A stretch of DNA of 43,193 nt from Planctomycetaceae bacterium (lineage in GTDB: Bacteria; Planctomycetota; Planctomycetia; Pirellulales; Pirellulaceae). How positions within the stretch are numbered: position 1 is the first letter of the stretch; every line of letters starts with the position of its first letter. Of this stretch, positions 1 through 12,700 are shown piece after piece. The translations under genes and the position numbers were made by a program. The DNA is taken from the NCBI GenBank assembly GCA_002685655.1, contig NYXM01000063.1, positions 1-43,193 of the forward strand, in the 5' to 3' direction. The notes beneath the pieces are model-generated. The model searched no databases, was not told where the DNA came from, and saw only the letters and a list, made by a program, of their open reading frames with translations.

Positions 1-740
1 GATTGTCTGCATGTCCGTGCCGCCGTTGCCATCGCTGACCATGACCTTCAGTTCGTATACACCGTCTGTGTCGTCGTCTGTCGGAATCTCAAAGTTCGGG
101 GCCGTCAGGAACGCCAATGCGCCGCTCGAACCGTTGATGGAGAACAGCGCCTGATCCGAAGCGCCGCCCAAGGGCAGCGAGAAGGTGAGCGTGTCCGCGG
201 GAAGGTCCAGGTCGGTGGCCGTGACGGTCGTTACGTCCGTTGTGTTCTCGTCAACATTGACCGCCGCCGTCGCACCGCCGCCATTGGACGTGATCACTGG
301 GGGATCGTTGACGCCGTTGATCGTAATCACGACTGTGGCCGTGTTGTTGGAGATCATCGTCGTGCAGGGTGGGCCGCAAGTGGGGACATCGTTTGCGCGG
401 TAAGTAAACGACTCCGTCATCACTTCACCGACGGCCATTTGATTCAGGGTGGTCGATGTCGTGGGGTCGTAAAGAAACGTGCCATCGGCGTCGACCGTCA
501 CGGTGCCGCCATGTTCAAGCGTAACTCCTGAGTCGACATTGGATGCCATCCCGTTGACTTCCGAGACGACGAGATTCTGGTTCTCAGTATCTTGATCGTT
601 CGCCAGCACACCATCACCCAGCGGGCCAACAGTTATTTCATTGAGCTGTGTTTCTTCGTCGGTCGTATACATATCATTAACCACGACCGGAGGTGTGCCC
701 GGCGTGATGCTGACCAGGTAGTCTTCGACTTCGCCGTTGA
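1..740 (-). other. GEVED motif and start of cadherin-like repeat array of giant B
   Basis: GEVEDYLVSI (near 720) ends a GEVED module preceded by an acidic WIDYNQDGDWDD stretch. Next comes an Ig/cadherin-like unit (VNDMYTTDEE ... LANDQDTENQ), then another opening VNDPPVITSNGG and continuing to the edge as VYELKVMVSDGNGGTD. Such arrays are usually adhesive and calcium-stabilised. The array is cut by the window end. Confidence 0.8.
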
Positions 741-3700
741 TGATGACGCCCGTCGGGAAGGTGCGTCCACCCACGCTGAAGCGGAAGCGGGTGAACGTTT
801 CACCCACGAGGGCGAAGCCGGGCGCGGTGAATTCAAGTGAATTCGCCCCGCCGGTCAGCACCACGCTGTCAAAAATCTTCTCACCAAAATCATCCCAGTC
901 ACCGTCCTGGTTGTAGTCGATCCAGCCGTCCAACAACCCAGAACTCGATGCCTCGACGGTGATTGGCGTCACCACGTTAGGGTTAATCACATAGTCGAAG
1001 CTGACGCCATCTTCATCGTCCCTGGCCAGATCGACGGTGCCACTTGCAGAATCGGTCGCCGCCACGCCCACTGCGGACGCGTTGACGGCCATCGTAATCG
1101 CCGCACTAATATCAGACGCCGAGCTACCTGCCAGGTACGTCACCGGGATATTACCGACGGCGACGCTGCTGGCATTTTGATCGAACTCGAAAGTCCATAA
1201 ACGATTGCCATCGTCAATGGTGAAGATTTGACCGTCTGCGATTCCTCCAGGCGTGCCTGTGAGCAACAAGTTGAGGCTGCCAGGCGGCGGCAAGGTAAGA
1301 TCGACGACATTTGAGACGGTGCCACCGAGATCGATCATCGCATCGCCAAGATTGACAGGGTTCAACCCCAAGCCAAACATGCCGTCGCCAACGACGCCGA
1401 CCAGACCGTCGATGGCATCGACGATCGAATTGGCAATATCATTCGCCGAATCGCTCAAGCTGAAGGGGATGGGTGTCCCAGAAACTGGACCACCAGCGTC
1501 AAACTCGAACGTAACGGGCGAGACACCATCGTCAATCGTAAACGCATGTCCATTGGCAACGGGATTCAGTTGCCCCAAGTTGGGAGACAGAATTGTTGGA
1601 ACGTCCACACTCGTGTCGGTGGTCGCACCGAGCAGGTTCACGGTATTCCCGGTCGCCGACGGCATCAAGTCAATCAAGTCGCCATCTACAAACGACTGGG
1701 TGATCGCCGTTTCAACCGCCGTAGCCACAACCGCGTTGGTATCGGTGATCGCGCTAAATACGATCGCACGGTTGACGTCATCGACACCCTGAGTACCAGC
1801 GGACGTTTCTTCGAATTCAAAGGTGACTGGTGGATTAACACCATCGTCGATCGTGAATCTTTCACCATCACCAACCGCTGACAACCAGCCGCTCGGCAGG
1901 TTAATCATGATGCTGGACAACGCCGGCACTTGCACTGCCAAGCCGGCACCCACCGCGGTGATGCGGGCTGGCAACTGGCCAGTATGCGCCAAATTACTGG
2001 TCCCTAAACCGATCGTGTGCGTTGCACCGCCGCCGAGATAAAGCTGACCGCCACCTAGATTGGTAGGATTAAACCCGACCAGGGGAAACGGAGCCATCGG
2101 TACCAGGCGGTCTTCGACTGCAGTAACAATCGAATCAACAATGGTGTCGATACTATCCGCGGTGCTAAACGGAATGGCGACATCGCCGGACGTCATGCCA
2201 AGACTGTCCAGGTCAAACTCGAAGGTGACAGAATTTGCGCCGTCGATCAAGGTAAAGGTCGTTCCCTCCCGTTCGCCAGCAAGTTGCACCGCGGTCGAAA
2301 CATTGAACGGTGCCAAACCGGCCGCGCTCAGGTTCGAGCCAGAGACATCCAGCACGTGATCCGCGTCGTCTCCGTCGGCCACGCGGGTTGGTTGACCATC
2401 GAATTCCGAATCCACTCCAGCTCCCAGGAAGATCTGGTCAGGCACCAAGACGTGCCGCGCGCCATCGTTGGCCCGTAGCGTCGGATACTTCCCAGCCAAG
2501 CCCGCCAGGGGATCAGGCGCATCGCCATAATCCAGCTCGGCACCGGCCAGAATGATTGTAAATTGCGTCTCGTTGTTGGCTCGGTTGGGCTGGAGGTCGT
2601 TGCCCGCAATGTCCTTGATACCTTCCAGCTGCCCCAGCGGGTTGCCCGCCGAACTGATTGTGCGGATGCCGCTGATCGCGATGGCATCGCTAATGAAGAC
2701 CGTCGAACCAGCTCGCAATCGTGCAAATGCGAGGGTCGAACTGGAGTTGACCGTGTTGATAATTACACCGGCCATCTGGTCGCCACCGAAGGAAACGTCG
2801 GGAATGAAGGACATCGCAACGGCTCCGCCGGAAACACCCGTTGTCGCCACATTCGTCAGCGTCGTATCAACCGTATAGCTTGCCGATTCATTCAACCGGA
2901 TCTGCCCGTTGAGCAGGTCCGTCGGCGTCAGCCCCAGGGCTTCGACGCCGGCGATCACCGAGGCCACGCTCGCCGCGATTTCAAGCTGCGTGCTGGGCGG
3001 AACGACACTGCCATCGCTGAAGTTGATGGGAGTGTTGCCCGGTGTCAAAACTCCATCGGCATTGAATTCGAAGGTGATCGTGGTCCCGCCGTTGCTGATC
3101 GTGAAGATCTCACCATCGGTAATGCCGCCACCACTACCAGCCGCGGGGATCGTCAACATCAGCGATCCCTGGACACCCGGTGCCCCAACCTGGAACAAAC
3201 CGCTGCCAGCCGTATCCAATCCAAGGCCAACTTCACCGCCAATGTGGATCCGACCCCCACCAAGATGGACGGGAATCAACGTGAATTCCTGGTCCGTCAC
3301 CATCGGATTAAAGTTGACAATCTTGTTCGCAATCTTGTCCGCAATCTCTTCGTTCGTCTCAAAGAATGTAAAGGAGATCTGCTCGTTGGTACCTGGAGGT
3401 GAACCGTTTTCATCGAATTCGAACCGGACAATCTGTCCGTTGTAATCGATGATGAATGTATCGCCGTCGTCGACACCTGCCGGCGAACCAGAGCTTGTCA
3501 GGATGCCACTGCCGGACAACGTCAGCGTGTGGTTGGTGCGGCTGCCCAGGTGGATCACGCCGGCACCGAGATCACGCGGACTCAATCCCAGGCCAAACAT
3601 GCTGTCGCCAACCGCTCCAACCAAACCGTCGATCGCATCGATAACCGCATTGACCAGCTCAGTCTGCAAATCAGCATTTGTGAATCCGATTCGTACGTTC

Positions 3701-6700
3701 GATCCGCTCACATTGTTGTTGCTGTCAAACTCGAACGTAGTCGGCGTCAAACCATCGTCAATCGTGAAAGTCTCGCCGTCGCTGATGCCGCCGGACAATG
3801 CGCCCTCGACGGGCAGCTCCAGAGTCAACGTCTTTGGAACGGTAACAACGTAGCCGCTGTCATATTCGTACGTAACCACGCTGCCCGTTGCGTCTGAGAT
3901 CGTGAAGGTGTCACCGTCGATCACCGAGCCACCATCCGGAGCGACAACCACAAATCGGTCGCGGTTGTTGAGCGTGATTTCATACGTGCGGCCCGGCTTC
4001 CAGATGCCGGACAGCGGCGTGAGCCGAATCGTGCGGCTGGTCGTGTTGAACCCGAACGTGTAGTCGACGATTTCGCTGAGCGCCCGGCCGTCTTCGGTCA
4101 GACTGACCGATAGATCGGTCAACGTGTTCAGATCCGGTCCCGTACCATCGTCGTCGAAAAGCACAATGTCAAAGTGATCGAGCACACCTTCGGTCAATCG
4201 CACGACGGTTTCCGTCGCATCAATGTCATCACCCGTGGTGTCGTTGCCGCGGGGAAACAGCAATTCCGCCGTTGGACCGAATTTATCAACTCGATCGAAA
4301 GCGCCGCGATCCTTCAGTGGGTTGGAACCGCCGCCACTTGAGTTCCCGTCGCCGTCGGCACGCAGCTGCCCAACAACATCCCGGTCCGGAGCCAAAATCG
4401 GTGACGCCGCAATGCCCAACGGTTGTTTGATGCTGTTGAAGAAGTCGAAGCGGTCGTTTAGTGCATCAAGCGAGCTGTCGATCGCTTGCGATCCACTGGT
4501 CAGGTAGAAATTGCTGGCGGCCGCGTCCAAAAAGAGCGGATCGCCCGCGACGAGTTGGATCGGCGAAAACTCGTTGGCCGCGGTCGGGGCATTTTGGTAG
4601 AGGTTCGACCCAACCACGGAAGTTTGCGAAGTCCCGTCGATCGACACGCCTGTACCCAAGTTGGCCAAAATGTTGTTCAGCACGGTGGGGCTGGCACTGG
4701 TATCGACTTGGATACCGACGTCGCCTTGGGCCAAACCGTAAACGGTGTTGTTGACAATCCGTCCGAACGGCACGGGTGCCTGCGGTTGATTGTTGGGATT
4801 CGACTGGCCGCTGAAACGAATACCGCCTGAGGTATTGCGGTCCAGCACGTTGTTGATGACCGTGACGCTGTGGACCAACCGCTCCTGGTTGATGCCGCGG
4901 GTGTGGCGGACACCGCCCGGGTTGGGAATCGAACCTTGCGCGGTGCGATCGTCCGCGTCGATGAAAATGCCGAACTGTCCCGACCTGGAAACGAAATTTG
5001 AGTGGATCAGCAACTGACCTTCGTCGCGCCGACGATTCTGATCACCGCCGTATTCACCGGAGAAATCGGGGTAGCTGAATAAGTTCGGCGGACTGTAACC
5101 GTGTTCGCCGACACCAAACGATGTAAACGACATTTCCTCGACACCGGTGGCGATGGGGTCGCCGAAATCATCGACTTCTCGCTCGGAAAACACATTTGCC
5201 GTAACGTTACCGTACAGATTGACGCGGTCCGTGGTGCTGCTGGTTCCCGTGATCTTGCCATCGGCAAGGCCGGCGATAATCTCGAGCACAGCCTGAACCT
5301 GGTTGGAATTGACCACGTCACGCACACTGGCGGCAACCTGATAGTCCTCCCAGTTCGGCCGAAATGGAACCAGCACGCGGCCCGCTGCCACACCGTCGCC
5401 AAAACCCGTTTGTGGATCGGTGAAGCCAATCAGGTCCAGGTCGTCGTCGTCGAATTCAAAAGTCAGCGTGTCGACGCCGTCGCTCAAAACGAACGTCTGG
5501 CCGTCATAAATATCGGGCCCCTGGGGTACGGTTATCGTGCTCTGCTGTGAAAGCCGATCGTTCGTATCGAAGCTGCGGAACGGTAATTGGAGCGGAGGCG
5601 CGAAGGCTTCTGGTAAATTGTGCCCGTAGATCGCCGAACGGCGTACTTCGAGCTCGTATTCGCCCACGAGCGTGCCCGTCGAGCCGACTGAATCGAAACC
5701 AGTCTGGCTGGGGACATCGGTGACCATTTCGCCGCGTTCGGCAAAACCAATAATGATATCGTCCACATAGACGCCTTCATTGTGGTTCGTCATGCCTCGG
5801 TCGCTATGATTAAGTGGGTCTACGTCATTGAACGAGCCGAAAACATCGCCCAGCAGTCCGCTGGCACCACCTGGTTGTTGCGACAGTCCGAACAACTGTC
5901 CGCCGTTGGGACCGGCGTTCTGAGCGATCACAACGTGGTTGATGAGGCGGGGGATATGGTCATAGTCCTTGAAAATGTTGAACGCCGACGGGTTGACCAC
6001 GTAGTTGGTTTCCAATGCGAGGTCCACGACGTCCTTGACATCTTCGTTGGTCATTCCCGCGTTGATGAACAATGGCACATTCCCACCGCCGACGCCCGTT
6101 TCGCCTTCGATAAACCTGGGCAAGCCCGTAGCGGTGGCGCCGCCCGCGTCTACGTTGCTGAGATTGATGCGGTTGTCATTGCGGAAGGTCCCGACCGGGC
6201 CGCCACCACCAGAAGCGGCGTTCGCGAAGACCTGAGTCTCGATCGAATCCGCGAGTTCGTTGGCCGTTAAGGTATCGTCGACGTGAATTGCGGTCCCAGC
6301 GGTTAGGCCGGCGGTAAACGTAAACGGCGTGCCGTTGATGCTGAACGTATCCGTCACGTCGACGTCAGCTCCGCTGGGAACGACCAACGTGTAACCTAAA
6401 TCGACCTCAAACGTTGTGCTGGGAATAAGGATCGGGCGCGGGAGATCACTGATCTCGATGGTTTGCCCATCACGAAGCTTACGTCCCGGGATCGACCGCA
6501 GTTCGTCACCCGTGGTGGTCGAGTCGCCGAGGTTCATGCTACCGGCCGTGGCGAAGTCGAACCGCAACCGCAGGTTCTCCATGCCGGCGAAAGGGGCCAG
6601 TGCAACGCGGCTCTGCCGCCAGGCGGTCGGCCCACCAGCCTCCCCCACATCATAAAGATCCTGGACGTTGACCGTGATGTCGTCGCCGCCCGCTAAATCC

Positions 6701-9700
6701 TCAAACTCCCCCGGCCGCGCCGAATTGTTGGTAGCCACAATATGCCAGGCACCGTCCTCGGTCCCCAGGAAGACCCGGAACGAATCCTGCATGTCCGTCA
6801 GGCTGTTGGTGTTGTCGGTATCCAGAAAGTAGCTGAAGTACAGCGTCGGTTGATCTTCAGAGGAATAGCCCTTGAGGCTGAAGGGGTTACTTTCCAGGCT
6901 ACCGTGGGCACCACCCGGAAAATCGTAAGTGTCGCAGATAAACGCGTCGGCCGTTGGCGTGTCACTGACGGGGCAATTGCGCGGCTGAGAACTCGAGTCG
7001 GTCAGGTTGTTGCGACCCGTAGAATCGAATCCGAAGTAGAAGCTCGTACCGCCATCCTCCGGGATCCGGCTTTCATCAAACGCGGCATCAATTCCGTGTC
7101 CGTCATTGGCGCTCCGCTGTGTTGTCGTGTGCCAGAGGTTGTAGTCCAGGTTCGAGAAAGCGATGCCCCGAGTCGTGCCACCAGTGTCGACAGTATATTG
7201 TCCGTCAACAAAGACCGGCTGTAAGACACCCCCGGTATTGAAAGCATACAAATCACCGGTATCGGAAACGCCGAACAATAGATCGGCGTATGCGCCTCCT
7301 TCGACGTTGCGCGGTCCGCGTGACAATCCCGCGAACGAGATGGGGGCGAAGGTCGCACCCGGGTCGTTGACCGCTCCGACGAGCGTCTCCGCAGCAGACC
7401 ACGTGCTGATCGTGTACAAGTTGCCGTTGTCGGCCACGGCGTACATTGTTGGACCAATAAATGCGGCACCAGTGATCACCGCACCGCCCAGGTCGATCAT
7501 TCCAATTTCGCGCTGCTGCGTCCCAGCGCCAAGGTTGCGGCCAGGATCGGTTCTGTCATTTCCGGCTCCATCCACGGCCCCGTTGTCTGCCTCCAATTCA
7601 TACATCACGTTGAGCAGTTCGCTGACCGTTGCCGGAGCCGCCGGTACGTTGACTCCATTGTCCCGTGAACCGATTGCATACAGATCCAGGTCATTGCGCA
7701 CGTTGTTTGTAATAATGTCCCCTCGGTAGGCCATGGCGTTAAAACCGACGCCTCTGTTATGCGCGCGATCAGATGGCAGGTTCCCGGGATCGTCTTCGAA
7801 CGTTGCGATCCCATCGTCACCCAGGCTCGTGGCCACACCCGTACCTGGATGGATTTGAAGCAGGTTGCCGACGGTACCATCGTTGACGGTCCCTCCGTTG
7901 TGCGTGGAGAGCGCCGTTAGCGTGCCGTCAGGCCGCATGGCAAGATCCGCGAACCCGCGATTCGAAGTGGTGCCGACAAACGGTACTCCCTGGCCCGTAA
8001 ACGGATTGACCGTGCTCACGCTGCTGCCCGTGCCGGTAAACAGCACAATGTCGCCCAAGTGAAAGGGCACGACGGATTCTTCCTGCGAGTTGCCCAGTTC
8101 GGTCGTCATAAACGTTGGCAGGATCGTGGTCAGGCCAATGTTCGACTGCGCTACGTTCGACCCACCGTTGCCGCCGATGCGGTCTTCAGCGATGCGGTCC
8201 ACCGAATTGACCGGTTCGAGCCGCACGGCCGCCAGTGCGGTACTTACGCTTGCCTGGCGGAACTGCTGCAACGTGCTCGGCGACTGGCTATTGGAGGTTA
8301 CCACCGTGGTGTATGTGGCACCCGTGGGCAGTTCCACGGGACCAATGAACGGATCGAGCTGACCGGCGCTTCCTCGCGACAAGTCGTCCATGTCGGTGAT
8401 CTGGTTGGGGCCGGGAATATCGTCCGCGATGTTCGAGTTGGAAGTTTGGGATCCCGTCGTGGGAGAACCGGTCAACTGGGCGTCATTTGATACTAACACC
8501 AGTGCCGAGCCATCGAAGACAGCCAAGCTGGTATTGGGTCGGCCGATACCATCCGCGTAGTCGACGTCGAACGTGGCCGAAGTGTAGTTGCCGGCCGATG
8601 TTTGCACGGCCAAGTAGTTTGCGTCGACGTTGTAACGGTCGATGTCGCCGGCGGAACTCAGCCCGCCGCTGACAGCAACCGCCGCGCGATCCGAGCCCAG
8701 AATGTTGCCAATCGGCTGCGGCGTGCCATCGTTATTATCCGGGTTGTTTTCGCCCGATTCACCCAACAATGGAGAGTGGCGTGGCGCCCCTTGTACGTCG
8801 ATACCGATATTCGCGAAACGGATGTCTGCGAAACGCACCGTCGACCCCGGGTACTCGTTCACTTCGTCCAACCGGATCTGCAATTGATAACTGCCGGAGG
8901 TGATGCCGTCGAACAGCTTGCTCGGGTCCTGCAGGTCGGGTGTGTCTATGGCGGTTTGAGGCGTCGTGTTAGCGGTATTCGAACTGCGAATGCGGACGTG
9001 GTAGGTCCCTTTGTTACCCGTGGTACCGGGCAGCAGAACCCGGAAGCCGGCGTCGCGCGGGTTGGTGGTGCCGTGGTCTTTGGGGTTGCCGAGGAAGGTG
9101 GTGGGGAAGTACAGCGACTTCTGCAAGAGATTAGCGTCAGTCGCCGCGGGGTTAGACTCGTACACCTCCAACGCGCTGGTTGCCCGAGATTGGAGCGTCT
9201 CCTGATCGGAATCGTTCGACTGGGCGATGATCTGCCCGTTCACATCGACCAGCTCGACGACGGTGTCGAGCGTGTGGTCCGTGCGGTCGACGTCGATAAA
9301 GACATCCGTACCGGCCGTGCCAACGAAACTGTACACATCCGCATCGCCGGGTTCACTGATCACCCCGTGGATGTCAAAGCCAAGGCGAACATTGTCGTCG
9401 CCGGCCTTCTGATTCGGCGCCAATTCGCCAAGGAACTGGGCCGTGTTGGGTGTGAAGTTGTCTCCGGGCCCCGACTCTTCTGGTGCCTCGAGTTCCAGCA
9501 CGATCTCCGCGTTGCGATCGTGGCTGAAGGTCAGTAGTTGGAGACTGCGCCAATCGTTAGGATTGCCGCTACTAGTGCCGTCGTTATTGGTATCGGCCTG
9601 TGGCAGACCGTTTGGCTGGAAACCGGCACCGACCGCATCGTCATTCAACGACGTTAGAATCACGGGAAAACCGGGTTGCCCAACGACATGCAGCATACCG

Positions 9701-12700
9701 CCGATACGATCGTCGATGTCCAGCGGGTTACCCGTTGCGGTGATTCCGGCGGAATTGCCGAGCAGTTTGACGACCAGGCTTTCCGTGGGACTGCTTTCCA
9801 GACGGAGGCCGCCAAAGGAATGGAAGTCTGGCACGTAAATCGTGTCTTTCAGCACGTGAACGACATCCGTATCGTCCAAAACGACTTCGGTGGTCAGCGT
9901 TTCGCCACGCAGCAACATACCGTTGATGCCGCCGCTGGTCTCGGCCACACCGGAAGTGCTGGAGAGGCGGTTACGCCGTACAAGTGGCCCTTGATTGTCA
10001 AAGAAGTTCCTCACCACGTCGACGGCGCCCGTCGAACGACCCGTGTCCTTGGCCAGCCCGTAATTGAAGGAGTTGGCGTTGATACTGATGGCCGGACCGT
10101 CGTTGTCACGGACCACGTTGTCCAGGATCACCGGTTGCGAACCGCGGACGTAGATCGCCGCCGCCGAGTTATTCAGCCGGCCAAAACGATCGCTCGGCGC
10201 CGAACCACCTGTTCCGGCGTCATTCATTTCGATGACGCTGTTGCGGATCCGCACGTCGGCCTGCTGGATTTCGATGGCGTTGAAAGCGGCAAAATCGCCT
10301 TCCAACGGGACCACGCCGCCGGCGTATGTGATCAGGGCATGGTCAATACTGCCCGAAGCGGTATGTCCGAAGTACAAACCGCCCCAGTCGCCCTCGTCAG
10401 CCAGCGTGGGGAACGTTTCGCCGCCGCCCAGGGCATCGTCGTTGTTGGTGTCAAACGTGCCGCCCGTACCATAGCGATCGTCTAGCCGCGTCGTAAAGAT
10501 GATCTCCCGCCCATCGGACCCTTCGGCAATGAGCTGGGCACCGAACGTCGTTTCGATCCGTGCGTTCTCCAGCTTGATGATCGTACCGGGATCGATGGCC
10601 AAACGGGCGTCGAGCCGTGCCAGATCAACGGTAGCGCCGGTCACCAGATTGCCTTCAGCGGTTGTACCGTCGTCGACGTACGTCGCAGCCGATCCATCGA
10701 TCTGCGCCGCGAGTGTAAAGGTTGCGCCACCGTCGTCACTACGATAGAGGCGGCGGGCTACGAATCCAGTCGAAACCGGTGGAAGGCCATTCAGTTGAAT
10801 GGTTCCCTCTCCCGGCGCGCCACTGATCGTGCGGTTGAGTAGCGTGGCGGCTGAATCGGTCTTGGCGGAGGGAGGTCCCTCGTTGCCGTTGATGTCGACA
10901 AACGTCACGATGTACTCATACGTCCCAATAGCCAGTGAGCCGCCGGCTTGGGGCACGAACGTGATCAGATTGCTGGGTGGCGGTGTTGCCACCCGCAAGG
11001 GCCCGGCGGGCGTACCCTGGATGATCAGGTTCTGTGAAATGATGTGGGTGATATCGATATCGTCCAGACGTCCCGACACCGTCATTGGTATGATCTGGCC
11101 GCCCGTGGGTGTATCAATCCGCACGAAGAGACCGTTGTTCGAATTGTCAACGACGCGGTTACCGTGAACTTGTGGTCCCACGCGGTCGTAATCCGACGTA
11201 AATTCACCCGACAATTGGTACCGTGGCGCGTGGAAATTTGTCTCGCCGAAGGCGTTGGGGTCAGCCGATATCGCCGCGTCGGCGCTGTCGGTGATGGTAT
11301 TGAAGGTGACTGTCGGACGGGTCTGCGTGATGTGGACGGGGTTGATGATCTGCTGTTGTGAATCAATGAACACACTGCCGCCACCGTACTGGATGTCGGC
11401 GTGGTTAACGTAATTCAAGAAGATCCCTTCTTGCTCGTAAAGGAACCGACCCTGTTCGCGATCAACATCTTCGCGGAATGAGATTCCGCCCCAGTCGCCG
11501 GCTTTTGGAGTGGTGGGCACGGTGACTTGGCCTATACCCAGCGCGTCGTTGTTGAAGGAATTGAAGAAGACTTCTTGTACTGGTGTCCCCAGGACTTGCA
11601 ACGCCGCTCTACTGCGGTTGTCCGACGCCGTCGAGCTGCCGACACCGATCCGAGATTGCCGCAGCTTGAACAGGGCGCCAGAATCGATCATCGCCGCCAC
11701 GCCTTGCGGCACCTCCATCGTGGCGCCATCGCTTAATTCCGAGTTGTGGGGTGGGCCGTTGAAACCGATTTCATACGCGAAGGCGTCAACCTCGGTGTTC
11801 AGATCACCGTCAAGGCCGCCGTTGCCAACAATCCGGACAATGTCGCCCGGGTGGGAATTGGAAAATGCGTTAATCGACGTGAACTTTCCGATGCTATTGA
11901 ACGGCGAGGCCAGCGAGCCGTCAGCATTGGCAGCTGCTGTCTTGTCGACGAAAATCGTCCGGCCTTCAATGTTGATACCCACAATACCGGCACCCAGCGT
12001 AACGTTCCGCTCGCCGGTCAGCATCATGCGCGTGGTACCCACGAGCGTGGCCATGGTCGTACCGAATGCGAAGTTGATTTCGGCAATCAGGTCGTCGCGA
12101 ATACTTGTCTGAGTCGAAGCCCCCGTCACTTCGATGATGCCGTTATTGGCGACCGTCGCTGCGGTCACGAAGGGGAAGGTGTTCGAGATGCCCTGACCAT
12201 TGACGATCGTCACGCTTTGCACGCCCGGGGCGGCAAACGTCGTACTGTTGCCGGTGATTTCCAGGATCCGCTCCAACGGCTTGGCTTGGAACCAAAAGTT
12301 GTGAACGCCGCCAGGTTGGCCATCGAGGTTGCCATCGAAATCCGTTCCCGTCGCATCCACAATATTGTTGTCGACGGAGGGTCGGAAGTTGAGTCGCAGT
12401 TCGTATTCACCATCCGTGCGGCCCCCCAAACCGGTGTCGGTGATGTTGGGATCGTAGTCGTCGTTGCCGCTGGCACTGACGCCAATGAAATATGTGCCCG
12501 GAGTAAGGTCGAGTTTGATGAGCGAATCTTCGCTGAAATAGTCGTCGTTTTGAGCAACCAACTCGGTGGTCCCATCGGGCTGCAACTGATAAAGACGAAG
12601 TTGGGTGTCCAGGGCGCTCGAATCCGGCAATCGCTCGGCAAATGTCTCAGCAGTGAGCACCCCAGTGTCCGCCACATCGAATTGGAAGAGATCGATGTCC

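Noticed and set aside
2563..3402. 279-aa plus-strand open frame opposite the TFEFD block
   Set aside because: Mirror of repeated coding sequence; its recurring short motifs come from the antisense of TFEFD units.
8602..9537. 311-aa plus-strand open frame opposite giant B
   Set aside because: Antisense shadow of a coding region with clear PPC-like and beta-helix motifs; no domain of its own.
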